Shown here: one piece after another, positions 5,734 to 13,913 of the stretch | Numbering within the stretch: the stretch's first letter is position 1 | How the letters are laid out: every line of letters starts with the position of its first letter | DNA from: Chitinophagales bacterium | Lineage (GTDB): Bacteria > Bacteroidota > Bacteroidia > Chitinophagales > Chitinophagaceae | Length of the DNA stretch: 18,880 bases | Assembly (NCBI GenBank): GCA_015654495.1 | Contig: JAATGW010000767.1 | Location: 1-18,880, forward strand | Direction: 5' to 3' | Made by a program: the position numbers and the translations under genes | The notes under the pieces: model-generated | Database searches by the model: none | What the model was told of the DNA's origin: nothing | Seen by the model: only the letters and a program-made list of their open reading frames with translations

Positions 5734-7539
5734 ATGGAAAAATTCATTGTTTCTGCCAGAAAATACCGTCCCCAGAATTTTTCTTCCGTAGTGGGGCAGT
5801 CCCATATTACCACAACATTAAAAAATGCGGTCAGGCAGAATCAACTGGCGCATGCTTTTTTATTTACAGGTCCGCGGGGTGTTGGCAAAACCACATGTGC
5901 GCGCATACTCGCCAAAACCATCAATTGTGAAAACCGGCAGGAAGATGGTGAAGCCTGCGACAAATGCAATTCCTGTGTAAGCTTTAATGCGGGTACATCC
6001 TTAAATATTCATGAACTGGATGCAGCCAGTAATAATTCGGTGGATGATATCCGTACATTGACGGAACAGGTCAGGTATGCACCACAGTCCGGAAAATATA
6101 AAGTTTATATAATCGATGAGGTTCATATGCTGAGTGCAGCTGCCTTCAATGCTTTTTTAAAAACCCTTGAAGAACCACCTCCATATGCTATTTTTATCCT
6201 TGCCACCACAGAAAAATATAAAATTCTGCCAACGATACTTTCCAGGTGTCAGATTTTTGATTTCAGAAGAATAACTACAGAAGATACCGTTCATCACCTG
6301 GGTGAAATCATAGAAAAAGAACATATCAGGGCTGAGAAGTCTGCGCTACAGGTAATCGCACAAAAAAGCGAAGGTTGTATGCGCGATGCGCTCAGCATTC
6401 TTGACAAAATTGTAAGTTTCACCGGCGGTGAAATTACTTACGCGAATACGCTTGAACACCTCAATATCCTCGATGAAGATTATTTCTTCCGGTTGCTTGA
6501 AAATTTATCCAGACAGGATCTGGCGGCGGCTTTGCTTTTGTTTGACGAAATCAACAGGAAAGGATTTGATGGTGAAATTGTAATCGCAGGATTTTCTGAG
6601 TTTCTAAGAAACCTCATGGTTTGCCGGGACAAAAGGACAGTGGAATTGCTGGAGGTTGTCGAAAGTTTCCGGGAAAAATACCAACAGGTTGCAGCCACTA
6701 TATCACTGGCCTGGCTGATCAGTGCTATCAATATGCTGAATGAAGCGGATATTAACTATAAGCAGGCAAAAAATAAAAAACTGCATATTGAAATGCTCCT
6801 GATCCGGCTGGCCTATCTGCAACAGGCACTATCAATTGAAACTGGTGCAGACGGTACAATCAAAAAAAAACGAATTGAACAATTCAGAGCAGTAAGTTTT
6901 AAAAAGCTACCAGAATTGGTCCTGCAAATTCCGGTCCCCGAAAAAGAAAAATCAAGTGTATCGGGCGATGAAGCAAAATTGACAATTCAGCCGGAAAAGC
7001 CAGTCAATCCGATCAAACCATTTAATGGCGAAGCGGGTGAGGCAGTTATACAAACACCGGAAAATTCGCCGGAAAAAACTTCAAAGCCCACCCTCGGTGC
7101 ATTACAGAAAATCAGGCAAAAGATCGGTAAACAGGCAAATAACAAAACAGAAACTGCTTTGCAGCTTACAGCTGAGGAACTGAAAAAAGCCTGGGAACTT
7201 TATACTGAAAAATTAACAGAAGAGAAGAATCATTCAACTGCGACCAACTTCAGACTGGCAGAATTGCTGATTACAGGTGGAAACAGTTTTGAAATTTATA
7301 CAGAAAGCAATATCCAGCAACGCTTTATCGAGCAGGAAAGAGGTGAATTGATAGATCACCTGCAACAGTATTTTAATAACAGGCAGATCAGTTACCAGGT
7401 TATTGTAAAAGCATCTACTGACGATAATGAACCCGTGGAGCGGCCTTTAACCATGCGGGAGCAGTATCTGAAAATGATCCAGACTTACCCGCTCATCAGG
7501 GAACTGAAAGACCGGCTTAACCTTGATCTGGATTACTAA
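5734..7539 (+). CDS. dnaX: DNA polymerase III clamp-loader subunit tau (and possibly gamma)
   Basis: AAA+ ATPase of the replicative clamp loader, which loads the sliding clamp and (as tau) couples polymerase to helicase. The 601 residues begin MEKFIVSARKYRPQNFSSVVGQ, the usual opening. Walker A GPRGVGKT is at residues 46-53, zinc-binding cysteines at C65, C75, C78 and C81, Walker B IIDEVHML at 126-133, sensor 1 LATTE at 156-160 and the SRC arginine-finger motif at 170-172. Domains II-III follow to about residue 370. A charged, Pro-rich linker then leads to a C-terminal domain (about 460-601) that should be the tau-specific part. A run of nine A residues encodes K377-K379 exactly at the core-linker junction (separate entry). 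No convincing promoter was found in front; a TAATTTG close to the ATG has no well-spaced -33 partner. Confidence 0.97.
   Translation: MEKFIVSARKYRPQNFSSVVGQSHITTTLKNAVRQNQLAHAFLFTGPRGVGKTTCARILAKTINCENRQEDGEACDKCNSCVSFNAGTSLNIHELDAASNNSVDDIRTLTEQVRYAPQSGKYKVYIIDEVHMLSAAAFNAFLKTLEEPPPYAIFILATTEKYKILPTILSRCQIFDFRRITTEDTVHHLGEIIEKEHIRAEKSALQVIAQKSEGCMRDALSILDKIVSFTGGEITYANTLEHLNILDEDYFFRLLENLSRQDLAAALLLFDEINRKGFDGEIVIAGFSEFLRNLMVCRDKRTVELLEVVESFREKYQQVAATISLAWLISAINMLNEADINYKQAKNKKLHIEMLLIRLAYLQQALSIETGADGTIKKKRIEQFRAVSFKKLPELVLQIPVPEKEKSSVSGDEAKLTIQPEKPVNPIKPFNGEAGEAVIQTPENSPEKTSKPTLGALQKIRQKIGKQANNKTETALQLTAEELKKAWELYTEKLTEEKNHSTATNFRLAELLITGGNSFEIYTESNIQQRFIEQERGELIDHLQQYFNNRQISYQVIVKASTDDNEPVERPLTMREQYLKMIQTYPLIRELKDRLNLDLDY
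6862..6878 (+). promoter_or_regulatory. Possible slippage / frameshift site in dnaX (A9 run)
   Basis: Codons 377-379 are AAA AAA AAA, so the zero frame contains the classic slippery heptamer A AAA AAA (6864-6870). A -1 ribosomal shift, or one extra A added by the polymerase, gives ACG AAT TGA, stopping at 6876-6878 after about 381 residues. A +1 shift or loss of one A stops at 6893-6895 after about 386 residues. Either product would be domains I-III only, that is gamma-like. Known precedents are E. coli dnaX (ribosomal -1 frameshift) and Thermus dnaX (transcriptional slippage on a run of nine A). Whether it operates here is inference. Confidence 0.5.
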
Positions 7540-7641
7540 ACTAGCTGATTTCAGGCATCGGAACCATCCCATGGAATTGATCTTTTTACCTTAATTTCGA
7601 CCTTCCAAATTGATTTTTAACAATAAACCGATAGCTTCTAT

Positions 7642-9273
7642 ATGGCAGAAGTGATCAGAATGCCGCTCCTGAGTGATACGATGACCGAGGGTAAGATTGT
7701 GAAATGGAATAAACAGGTTGGCGATAAAGTAAAAAGCGACGATGTGCTGGCCGATGTCGAAACCGATAAGGCTACCATGGAAGTTGTAGGATATGCCGAT
7801 GGCACATTGCTCTATGTTGGTGTAAAAGAAGGCGACGCTGCGAAAGTGAATGAGATCATAGCAATTGTAGGTAAGGAAGGCGAAGAATATAAAAATCTCC
7901 TTGGTGGAGGTTCGGCCCCGGCTGAAAAACCTGCGCCGGAACCGGCTGATTCAACTGCTCCGCCCGCTCCAAAAGCACCGGCAGTGAGTCCTGAACAGTT
8001 AGGCGTTACCGTTATACGCATGCCTTTGCTCAGTGATACTATGACGGAGGGTAAAATTGTACAGTGGAATAAAAAGGTGGGCGATAAGGTAAAGAGCGAT
8101 GATAACCTGGCAGATGTGGAAACAGATAAGGCTACTATGGAAGTAGTTGGATATGCAGAAGGGACCTTATTGTATGTTGGTGTAAAAGAAGGCGAAGCTG
8201 CAAAGGTGAATAGTGTGATTGCAATAGTTGGTAAAGCGGGGACCGATATCAGTGGACTACTTTCAGCAGCAGACCAACCGGCGGATGCAACACCAGCAGC
8301 TGCACAGGAATCAACTCCTCCGCCAACATCAGAAACCAAAGCTTCTCCATCAGTGGCAGAAACAACACCATCGGCTTCAGAAAATGGCCGGATGAAAGCT
8401 TCTCCTCTTGCAAAAAGACTTGCAGAAGAAAAGGGTATTGATATTAAACAGGTACAGGGAAGCGGGGATGGTGGAAGAATAATAAAAAGAGATGTCGACA
8501 ATTTTGTGCCTGCTGCAAAACCCGCAGCGGCAGCGGCTGCAACTCCTGCAGCAAAAACGGCCGTTGTAGCTTCGTTTACGCCCGGGGGTCAGGAAGGCTT
8601 TTCAGATACTCCAAATTCCATGATGCGTAAAGCCATTGCCCGCCGCCTGGGTGAGAGCATGTACAGCGCACCACATTTCTATCTCACGATGGAAATAAAT
8701 ATGGACAATGCGATTGCCGCAAGAAAACAATGGAATGAAGTGAGCCCGGTAAAAATTTCTTTCCAGGACCTTACCATTAAGGCCTGTGCAATGGCCTTGC
8801 GCCAGCATCCCGCAGTTAACAGCTCCTGGATGGGAGAATTTGTGCGGACATATCAGCATATTCATGTAGGAAGTGCTATAGCTTTACCTGAAGGACTTAT
8901 TGTTCCTGTGATTCGTTTTGCGGATCAGAAGAGCTTGTCGCAGATTGCTGCAGACGCGAAAGAGTTATATGACAAAGCAAGAAACAAAAAACTTCAGCCT
9001 GCCGAATTCAGCGGAAATACATTTACTATTTCCAATCTCGGCATGATGGATATTGATGAATTCACAGCGATCATTAATCCGCCGGATAGCGCGATTCTTG
9101 CAGTTGGTCGCATTAAAGAAGTTGTGGTAAAAAAAGGTGCCGGATTTGACGTTACAAATATTATGAAAGTAACGCTGAGTTGTGATCACCGCGCAGTTGA
9201 TGGTGCTGTTGGAGCAGCATTTTTGCAGACAGTGAAAAAGTATTTAGAGAATCCGGTGGTGATGCTTGTGTGA
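7642..9273 (+). CDS. pdhC: Pyruvate dehydrogenase complex E2, dihydrolipoamide acetyltransferase, two lipoyl domains
   Basis: Core acyltransferase of the pyruvate dehydrogenase complex, moving the acetyl group from lipoamide to CoA. The 543 residues hold lipoyl domain 1 (about 1-80, lipoyl-Lys K43 in ETDKATMEV), an Ala/Pro linker, lipoyl domain 2 (about 122-200, K163), a second linker, the E1/E3-binding domain (about 251-288, KASPLAKRLAEEKGID), a third Ala-rich linker, and the catalytic domain (about 325-543). The catalytic domain carries the active-site motif CDHRAVDGA with H516 and D520. The two lipoyl domains are exactly 120 residues apart and differ at only about 7 of 75 compared positions. 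Branched-chain or 2-oxoglutarate E2 is less likely, because MPLLSDTMTEG resembles pyruvate-type E2. E1 and E3 genes are not in the window. The start ATG at 7642 directly begins the lipoyl fold. Confidence 0.95.
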   Translation: MAEVIRMPLLSDTMTEGKIVKWNKQVGDKVKSDDVLADVETDKATMEVVGYADGTLLYVGVKEGDAAKVNEIIAIVGKEGEEYKNLLGGGSAPAEKPAPEPADSTAPPAPKAPAVSPEQLGVTVIRMPLLSDTMTEGKIVQWNKKVGDKVKSDDNLADVETDKATMEVVGYAEGTLLYVGVKEGEAAKVNSVIAIVGKAGTDISGLLSAADQPADATPAAAQESTPPPTSETKASPSVAETTPSASENGRMKASPLAKRLAEEKGIDIKQVQGSGDGGRIIKRDVDNFVPAAKPAAAAAATPAAKTAVVASFTPGGQEGFSDTPNSMMRKAIARRLGESMYSAPHFYLTMEINMDNAIAARKQWNEVSPVKISFQDLTIKACAMALRQHPAVNSSWMGEFVRTYQHIHVGSAIALPEGLIVPVIRFADQKSLSQIAADAKELYDKARNKKLQPAEFSGNTFTISNLGMMDIDEFTAIINPPDSAILAVGRIKEVVVKKGAGFDVTNIMKVTLSCDHRAVDGAVGAAFLQTVKKYLENPVVMLV

Positions 9274-9366
9274 TAGTGGGGAGGCAGGGGATGGGAAAGG
9301 CAATAGGCAGCAGACAAAAGGAACAGCCGGCGTTGTGGTAATAGTATTGTGAATAACAGTTACAAG

Positions 9367-9506
9367 AACTTTAACTGGGATTTTTCCATCTTCGATTGAA
9401 TTTTTTGATTTTTTCGGAAGTCAATCTTCATATCCATTTTTAAAAGCGTTCTTCATCTTTTCAACCAGAGTTTCACTATACCCCCCTGGTCAGCAAATAT
9501 TTTCAT
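9367..9506 (-). pseudogene. Possible decayed IS5-type transposase fragment
   Basis: From the ATG at 9506-9504 the minus strand reads MKIFADQGG. A frame change at the six-G run (plus 9481-9486) continues it as GYSETLVEKMKNAFKNGYED, then a stop codon and a short further stretch ending GKIPVKV. The word order ADQG-GY-ETLVEKMK-AF resembles the region around the second catalytic Asp in IS5-family transposases (ADxGYRGELVEK...). The piece is short, frameshifted and stop-interrupted, and terminal inverted repeats were not found. Treat this as a suggestion only. Confidence 0.3.
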
Positions 9507-9710
9507 TATTTTCTTTTATAGCCCCGGCATTTTTCGATTACACCAATAGCTCCTTTTCTGTTCTGTACCGAACCAGTTTAGCTGACCAAGGCTAATATCA
9601 GCCACAGGATGCTGATAAGAAACTTTCAAAACATGTGTTGCATATAATACCTGATCAGCACATTAGCTAACGAGCTATCTTTTACTTATCTCTTTGAATT
9701 AACATTTTTA

Positions 9711-9742
9711 TTGCACCCGAAACTTACTCAACTGCACCTTTG
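9711..9742 (+). promoter_or_regulatory. Candidate promoter of the glycan-utilisation locus
   Basis: TTG (9711-9713), 21 nt, then CACCTTTG (9735-9742), which differs from the TAnnTTTG element at one position. Spacing and the ACCTTTG core equal those of the atpD candidate. Transcription would start near 9750, giving a leader of roughly 115 nt before the aldolase ATG at 9867. If real, it rules out translation from the upstream in-frame TTG. Confidence 0.3.
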
Positions 9743-9866
9743 GTTTCGGTTCGCCCGACTTAGGTTAAAATCCTACAAAAGCCGGCTAACATGTTACAAA
9801 TTGGCCAGAAGTTACCATTCTAATTTTAACAGAGACCAAAACTATAAACTGATATTGGCACAATCA

Positions 9867-10808
9867 ATGACAAAAAAGAAAAAGGTATTCATCCCGGTAA
9901 TGTTAACTCCTTTTAAAGGAGACGGATCAGTAGATTACGATGGACTAACTGAACTGACTGAATTTTACTTAAATGCAGGGGCCGGAGGGTTATTTGCCAA
10001 TTGCCAGTCAAGCGAAATGTTCTTCCTGTCAGACGCAGACCGATTGGCAATTACCAGGCATGTGGTAAAAATTGCAAATGGTTCCGTGCCTGTTGTTGCA
10101 ACGGGGACTTTTGGCGGCCCGATTGCTAAACAAGCTGAGTTCGTGAAGAAAATGTATGGAACAGGGGTGGAAGCTGTCATTATTATTACAAATATGCTTG
10201 CCGGTGAACTTGAAAGTTCTGAAACATTTAATAACCGCTTTTACAGCCTGCTGGAAAAAACGGATAATATACCTCTTGGCTTTTATGAATGCCCGCTGCC
10301 GTATAAAAGAATTCTCATGGCCGACCAACTTCAACCGTTTGTGGACACTGGTCGCATTATTTACCATAAGGATACTTGTCTGGACCTTGCGCAGATAAAG
10401 GCCAAGCTGCACGCTACAAGTCATGTGCCTGATTTCGGTTTGTATGATGCTTATATGGCCCATGCGATTGATTCGCTAAAAGCAGGTTCAGCAGGACTTT
10501 CCTGTATTCAGGGTAACTATTCCCCGGAGTTGGTGGTTTGGTTGTGCAAACACTATGATGAGCCGGCACGCCAGGCAGAAGTAACCAGGATACAACAGTT
10601 TTTTATTGACAACATGGAAGTAATGCATGCTGTGTATCCGCTTTCAGCAAAGTATTTCCTTCAGAAAAGAGGGTTAAATATATCCGGCTCTACAAGAAGT
10701 TTTTCAGGAGTTTTTAATGATGAAGTAAAAAAGAAAGTAGACAATTTATATAATGCTTTTCAGGAATTACTTGAGGAATCAGAGGTAAGTCCTGTTACAA
10801 GGCAGTGA
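9867..10808 (+). CDS. DapA/NanA-family class I aldolase or lyase, substrate unknown
   Basis: A 313-residue TIM-barrel enzyme of the dihydrodipicolinate synthase / N-acetylneuraminate lyase superfamily. The Schiff-base lysine is visible as K168 in IIYHKDT and the catalytic tyrosine as Y140 in GFYECPLP. The pyruvate-carboxylate loop, normally G-[ST]-T-G-E, is replaced by CQSSE (residues 46-50), keeping a hydroxyl residue at the Thr position and the Glu. It is therefore probably not biosynthetic DapA. The frame stays open upstream to a TTG at 9711, but that 52-residue extension is basic, not family-like and overlaps the candidate promoter. The ATG at 9867 gives the expected KKKVFIPVMLTPF start. 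It is the first gene of a close-packed locus with SusC, SusD and two sialidase-like proteins, which suggests cytoplasmic cleavage of an imported keto-acid sugar. No signal peptide is seen. Confidence 0.85.
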   Translation: MTKKKKVFIPVMLTPFKGDGSVDYDGLTELTEFYLNAGAGGLFANCQSSEMFFLSDADRLAITRHVVKIANGSVPVVATGTFGGPIAKQAEFVKKMYGTGVEAVIIITNMLAGELESSETFNNRFYSLLEKTDNIPLGFYECPLPYKRILMADQLQPFVDTGRIIYHKDTCLDLAQIKAKLHATSHVPDFGLYDAYMAHAIDSLKAGSAGLSCIQGNYSPELVVWLCKHYDEPARQAEVTRIQQFFIDNMEVMHAVYPLSAKYFLQKRGLNISGSTRSFSGVFNDEVKKKVDNLYNAFQELLEESEVSPVTRQ

Positions 10809-10873
10809 TAGGAAATACGAATACGCCATATCTGATTTCCGCTTGTTTAGTAAACTTAAAAAACCAAAATTAA

Positions 10874-13800
10874 ATGAAACGTTGCTTGCGTAGGTTGATG
10901 GCTCTCATTGTCTGTACTGTAGCCAGCACACAGGTCTGGGCTCAGGTTTCAATATCAGGAAAAGTGACTGATGCCGGAACCGGAAAACCACTCAGTGGTA
11001 CAACCATAACTGTTATCGGCAGTAAGGAATCTGCCATCACAAATGACACGGGTTATTACATTATCAATGTTCCCTCATTGCAATCTCAGCTAAGAGTAAG
11101 TAGTGTCGGGTATTCGGTATCCGATATTTCCATCGGTGGGCGGTCTACAGTGGACATCACTTTAATTCCGCTTAATTCTTCAATGGAAGAAGTAGTTGTA
11201 GTTGGGTATGGTGCACAAAAGAAAGTAACATTAACGGGTGCTGTGGGTACCATTGATGCTAAAAAATTGGAAGACCGGCCAGTAGCATCAGTTGGTGAAG
11301 CACTGCAAGGCCAGGTACCGGGGTTAACTGTAGTGAGAACAAGCGCTCAGCCGGGCAATCAGGCGATTGACTTCAGGATCCGTGGTAACAGCACATTAAG
11401 TAATAACCCGGTATTGACGATCGTCGATGGCGTTCCATCCACGATAGATCGTCTCAAACCCTCGGATATTGAAAGCATCAGCGTATTAAAAGATGCCGCT
11501 TCCGCTGCTATTTATGGATCGCGGGCAACCGGTGGCGTTATACTTATCACTACCAAAATGGGAAAAAAAGGTGGACCGCGTGTAAGTCTCAATACCACAG
11601 TGAGCAATCAAAAACCCACGCGTTTCCCTGAAAAAGTTTCCGCACTGGACCACGCATTGCTCTCGAACGAAGCACGTGCCAATGATGGTGGTTCTCCCAA
11701 ATTTACAGACGCACAAATTGAAAAACTCCGGTCGCCTGATTATCAGGAAGTGAACTGGGATGATTATTTTTTACGGGATGCCATTCAATTCGATCAGAAT
11801 ATCAGCATCTCAGGGGGTGGTGAAAACAATGATTATTATGTATCCTTTGGTTACTTTAAGCAGAATGGTGTTGTCATCAATACCGGGTACGAACGGCTTA
11901 GCGTACAGGCGAATCAAAATCTGCGGATCGGCAAGAAACTAAAATTGGGATTGAAACTGGGGTACATTCCTTCTGTTGTAACACAACCTACCGGAGATAA
12001 CCTCGGAAGTATGCTGACCGGCGTTGCAGCTTTGCCAAACACCGATGATAAATTGAAAACAGAAGACGGCAGGTGGCTTGGAAGGCTAGATGGCGGTAGT
12101 AACCCAATTGCACAGGCATCTGAAGACGCCGGGCAAACCATCATCAAAGCAGCAAGAACTGCTGCAAATATCTCACTTGAATATAATATCATTCCGTATT
12201 TGAGACTGACCGCCAGTTACGGAATGGTAAGAAACCAATCGCGCCTGCGTGATTATGCAAAGATCCTTACCCTGTATCAGCAGACGAATCCCGACGCAAT
12301 ACAAAGCAAAACGGAATTCAATACATTAAAAGTAACCTACGTGTCGGACATACAGCAGAATGCCAATCTGCTTGCCAATTATTCAAGGCAGATCGGCGAT
12401 CACAATTTTTCGATAATGGGAGGCGGAACAGCGGAATGGTATGAAACGATGAGTGACGGCATCACAACTAGAGATTTTTTAACTGATGAAATTTATACAG
12501 TAAGTGCAGGTACAACCAATACGACCTACTGGGGTATAAACGGAACCGCCTCCGACTGGTCACTTGCTTCACTAATTTCAAGGGTTACTTATTCCTACCA
12601 GGACAAATACCTGCTTGAAGGAACCATCCGTTACGATGGGTCTTCAAGATTCACCCATGAAAACAGATGGGGGCTGTTTCCTTCGGTTTCTGCCGGATGG
12701 GTAATTTCCAAAGAAAATTTTATGGTTAATGTGAACCCGGTAAACTTCCTGAAGTTAAGAGCTTCCTGGGGGCAGGTCGGTAACCAGAACGTGGGTAATT
12801 ATCCCTTTGCAAGTACCCTTGCACAAACAACTTATTATTTTAACGGACTACCAAATCGTGGTGTGCAGACAGGTGGTGCATCAAATCCCAATCTTACCTG
12901 GGAAACAAAGTCGGCACTCAATATAGGTGTCGATGGCCGTTTCCTGAAAAACAAACTGGAGCTGACATTTGATGTGTTTAAAGAAAGAACATCTGATATC
13001 CTGCTGACATTACCCCTGCCTACTACTTTCGGTCAGAGTGCGCCGGTACAAAATGCCGGTACTGTTGAAAACACGGGATGGGAACTGGAATTGGGGCATC
13101 ACAACAGGATCAAAAATTTTACTTATGGTATCAGCTTCCTGATATCCAATTTCAAAAATAAAGTGATCAGTATGGGTGGAGTGAGCCCGATAATCAATGG
13201 GAATGTAATTACAGAAGAAGGTTATTCGATGAATGAATGGTATGGTTTGCGTTCGACTGGTAAGTTTCAATCCGCAGGTGATGTGGCTAAAGCACCTTTC
13301 CAAAATGTCCTCACTTCTGCCGGTGATTTGCGCTACGAAAACAATGGCGGCGATCCTAATGTAATTAATTCCGATGACAGGGTAAGATTAGGTTTGTCCA
13401 CACCGCAATATCCATATGGAGTTAGAATAAACGCAGGATTTAAAGGGATTGATTTTTCAGTATTTGGTCAGGGTGTGGTAAAGCAGCTGGTATGGAGCAA
13501 TGGCTGGACTGCGCAGAATTTTGACAGGGAAAACTCAACGCTCAGGACCTATCATCTGGATCGTTGGACTCCGGAAACACCGAACGGTTATTATCCCAAA
13601 ACACGCATGGGAAGTGGTGCTGCCGATGATGGTATAAATGATAAATTTTCCAGCTTCTGGCTGGAAGACGCCGCGTACTTCAGGATAAAAAATATCGAAC
13701 TGGGTTACACAATTCCATCTGCACTCACTAAAAGAATAAAGATTCAAACCTTCCGCATATTCGTGAGTGCTGAAAATGCCATAACCATTACAAAGTATAA

Positions 13801-13903
13801 GGGTTATGACCCGGAAACCCCGATAGGTACAGATTCCAGATTAGTAGAACGGCGCTATCCGCTGACAAAATTATTCAGCGTGGGATTGAACATTAATTTT
13901 TAA
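10874..13903 (+). CDS. SusC/RagA-family TonB-linked outer-membrane transporter
   Basis: Outer-membrane beta-barrel that imports oligosaccharides using TonB energy, working as a complex with the SusD-like lipoprotein encoded next. The 1009 residues comprise a signal peptide (about 1-24, ending VWAQ), a CarboxypepD_reg-like Ig-type domain (about 26-105, starting VSISGKVTDAGTGKPLSGTTI), the conserved EEVVVVGYGAQKK segment, and the plug domain. The plug contains LQGQVPGLTV, FRIRGNSTL and the SusC hallmark SISVLKDAASAAIYGSRATGG. A long barrel follows, ending LTKLFSVGLNINF with the C-terminal aromatic residue typical of barrels. No N-terminal STN domain is present, so signalling to an anti-sigma factor through this protein is not expected. 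It lies 65 nt after the aldolase and 10 nt before the SusD gene, consistent with one operon. Confidence 0.96.
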   Translation: MKRCLRRLMALIVCTVASTQVWAQVSISGKVTDAGTGKPLSGTTITVIGSKESAITNDTGYYIINVPSLQSQLRVSSVGYSVSDISIGGRSTVDITLIPLNSSMEEVVVVGYGAQKKVTLTGAVGTIDAKKLEDRPVASVGEALQGQVPGLTVVRTSAQPGNQAIDFRIRGNSTLSNNPVLTIVDGVPSTIDRLKPSDIESISVLKDAASAAIYGSRATGGVILITTKMGKKGGPRVSLNTTVSNQKPTRFPEKVSALDHALLSNEARANDGGSPKFTDAQIEKLRSPDYQEVNWDDYFLRDAIQFDQNISISGGGENNDYYVSFGYFKQNGVVINTGYERLSVQANQNLRIGKKLKLGLKLGYIPSVVTQPTGDNLGSMLTGVAALPNTDDKLKTEDGRWLGRLDGGSNPIAQASEDAGQTIIKAARTAANISLEYNIIPYLRLTASYGMVRNQSRLRDYAKILTLYQQTNPDAIQSKTEFNTLKVTYVSDIQQNANLLANYSRQIGDHNFSIMGGGTAEWYETMSDGITTRDFLTDEIYTVSAGTTNTTYWGINGTASDWSLASLISRVTYSYQDKYLLEGTIRYDGSSRFTHENRWGLFPSVSAGWVISKENFMVNVNPVNFLKLRASWGQVGNQNVGNYPFASTLAQTTYYFNGLPNRGVQTGGASNPNLTWETKSALNIGVDGRFLKNKLELTFDVFKERTSDILLTLPLPTTFGQSAPVQNAGTVENTGWELELGHHNRIKNFTYGISFLISNFKNKVISMGGVSPIINGNVITEEGYSMNEWYGLRSTGKFQSAGDVAKAPFQNVLTSAGDLRYENNGGDPNVINSDDRVRLGLSTPQYPYGVRINAGFKGIDFSVFGQGVVKQLVWSNGWTAQNFDRENSTLRTYHLDRWTPETPNGYYPKTRMGSGAADDGINDKFSSFWLEDAAYFRIKNIELGYTIPSALTKRIKIQTFRIFVSAENAITITKYKGYDPETPIGTDSRLVERRYPLTKLFSVGLNINF

Positions 13904-13913
13904 AAGACCAGCA

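Larger units (their letters stand above)
9274..9866. other. Gene-poor interval between pdhC and the glycan locus
   Basis: About 590 nt without a convincing intact gene. It contains a possible decayed transposase fragment (9367-9506, minus) and a candidate promoter (9711-9742, plus). No tRNA-like structure or clear intrinsic terminator was seen. It separates housekeeping genes from the SusCD locus. Confidence 0.6.

Noticed and set aside
7592..7620. TAATTTCG upstream of pdhC as a promoter
   Set aside because: The -7 element is imperfect and no TTG lies at an acceptable distance.
7812..8501. 229-codon open frame antisense to pdhC
   Set aside because: It is a shadow of the Ala/Pro- and Lys-rich lipoyl and linker coding sequence. 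Its Ser/Ala-rich product lacks domain features.
9711..9866. In-frame TTG-initiated N-terminal extension of the aldolase (52 residues)
   Set aside because: The extension is basic and unlike the family, a good ATG with the correct TIM-barrel start follows at 9867, and a promoter-like site overlaps the extension.
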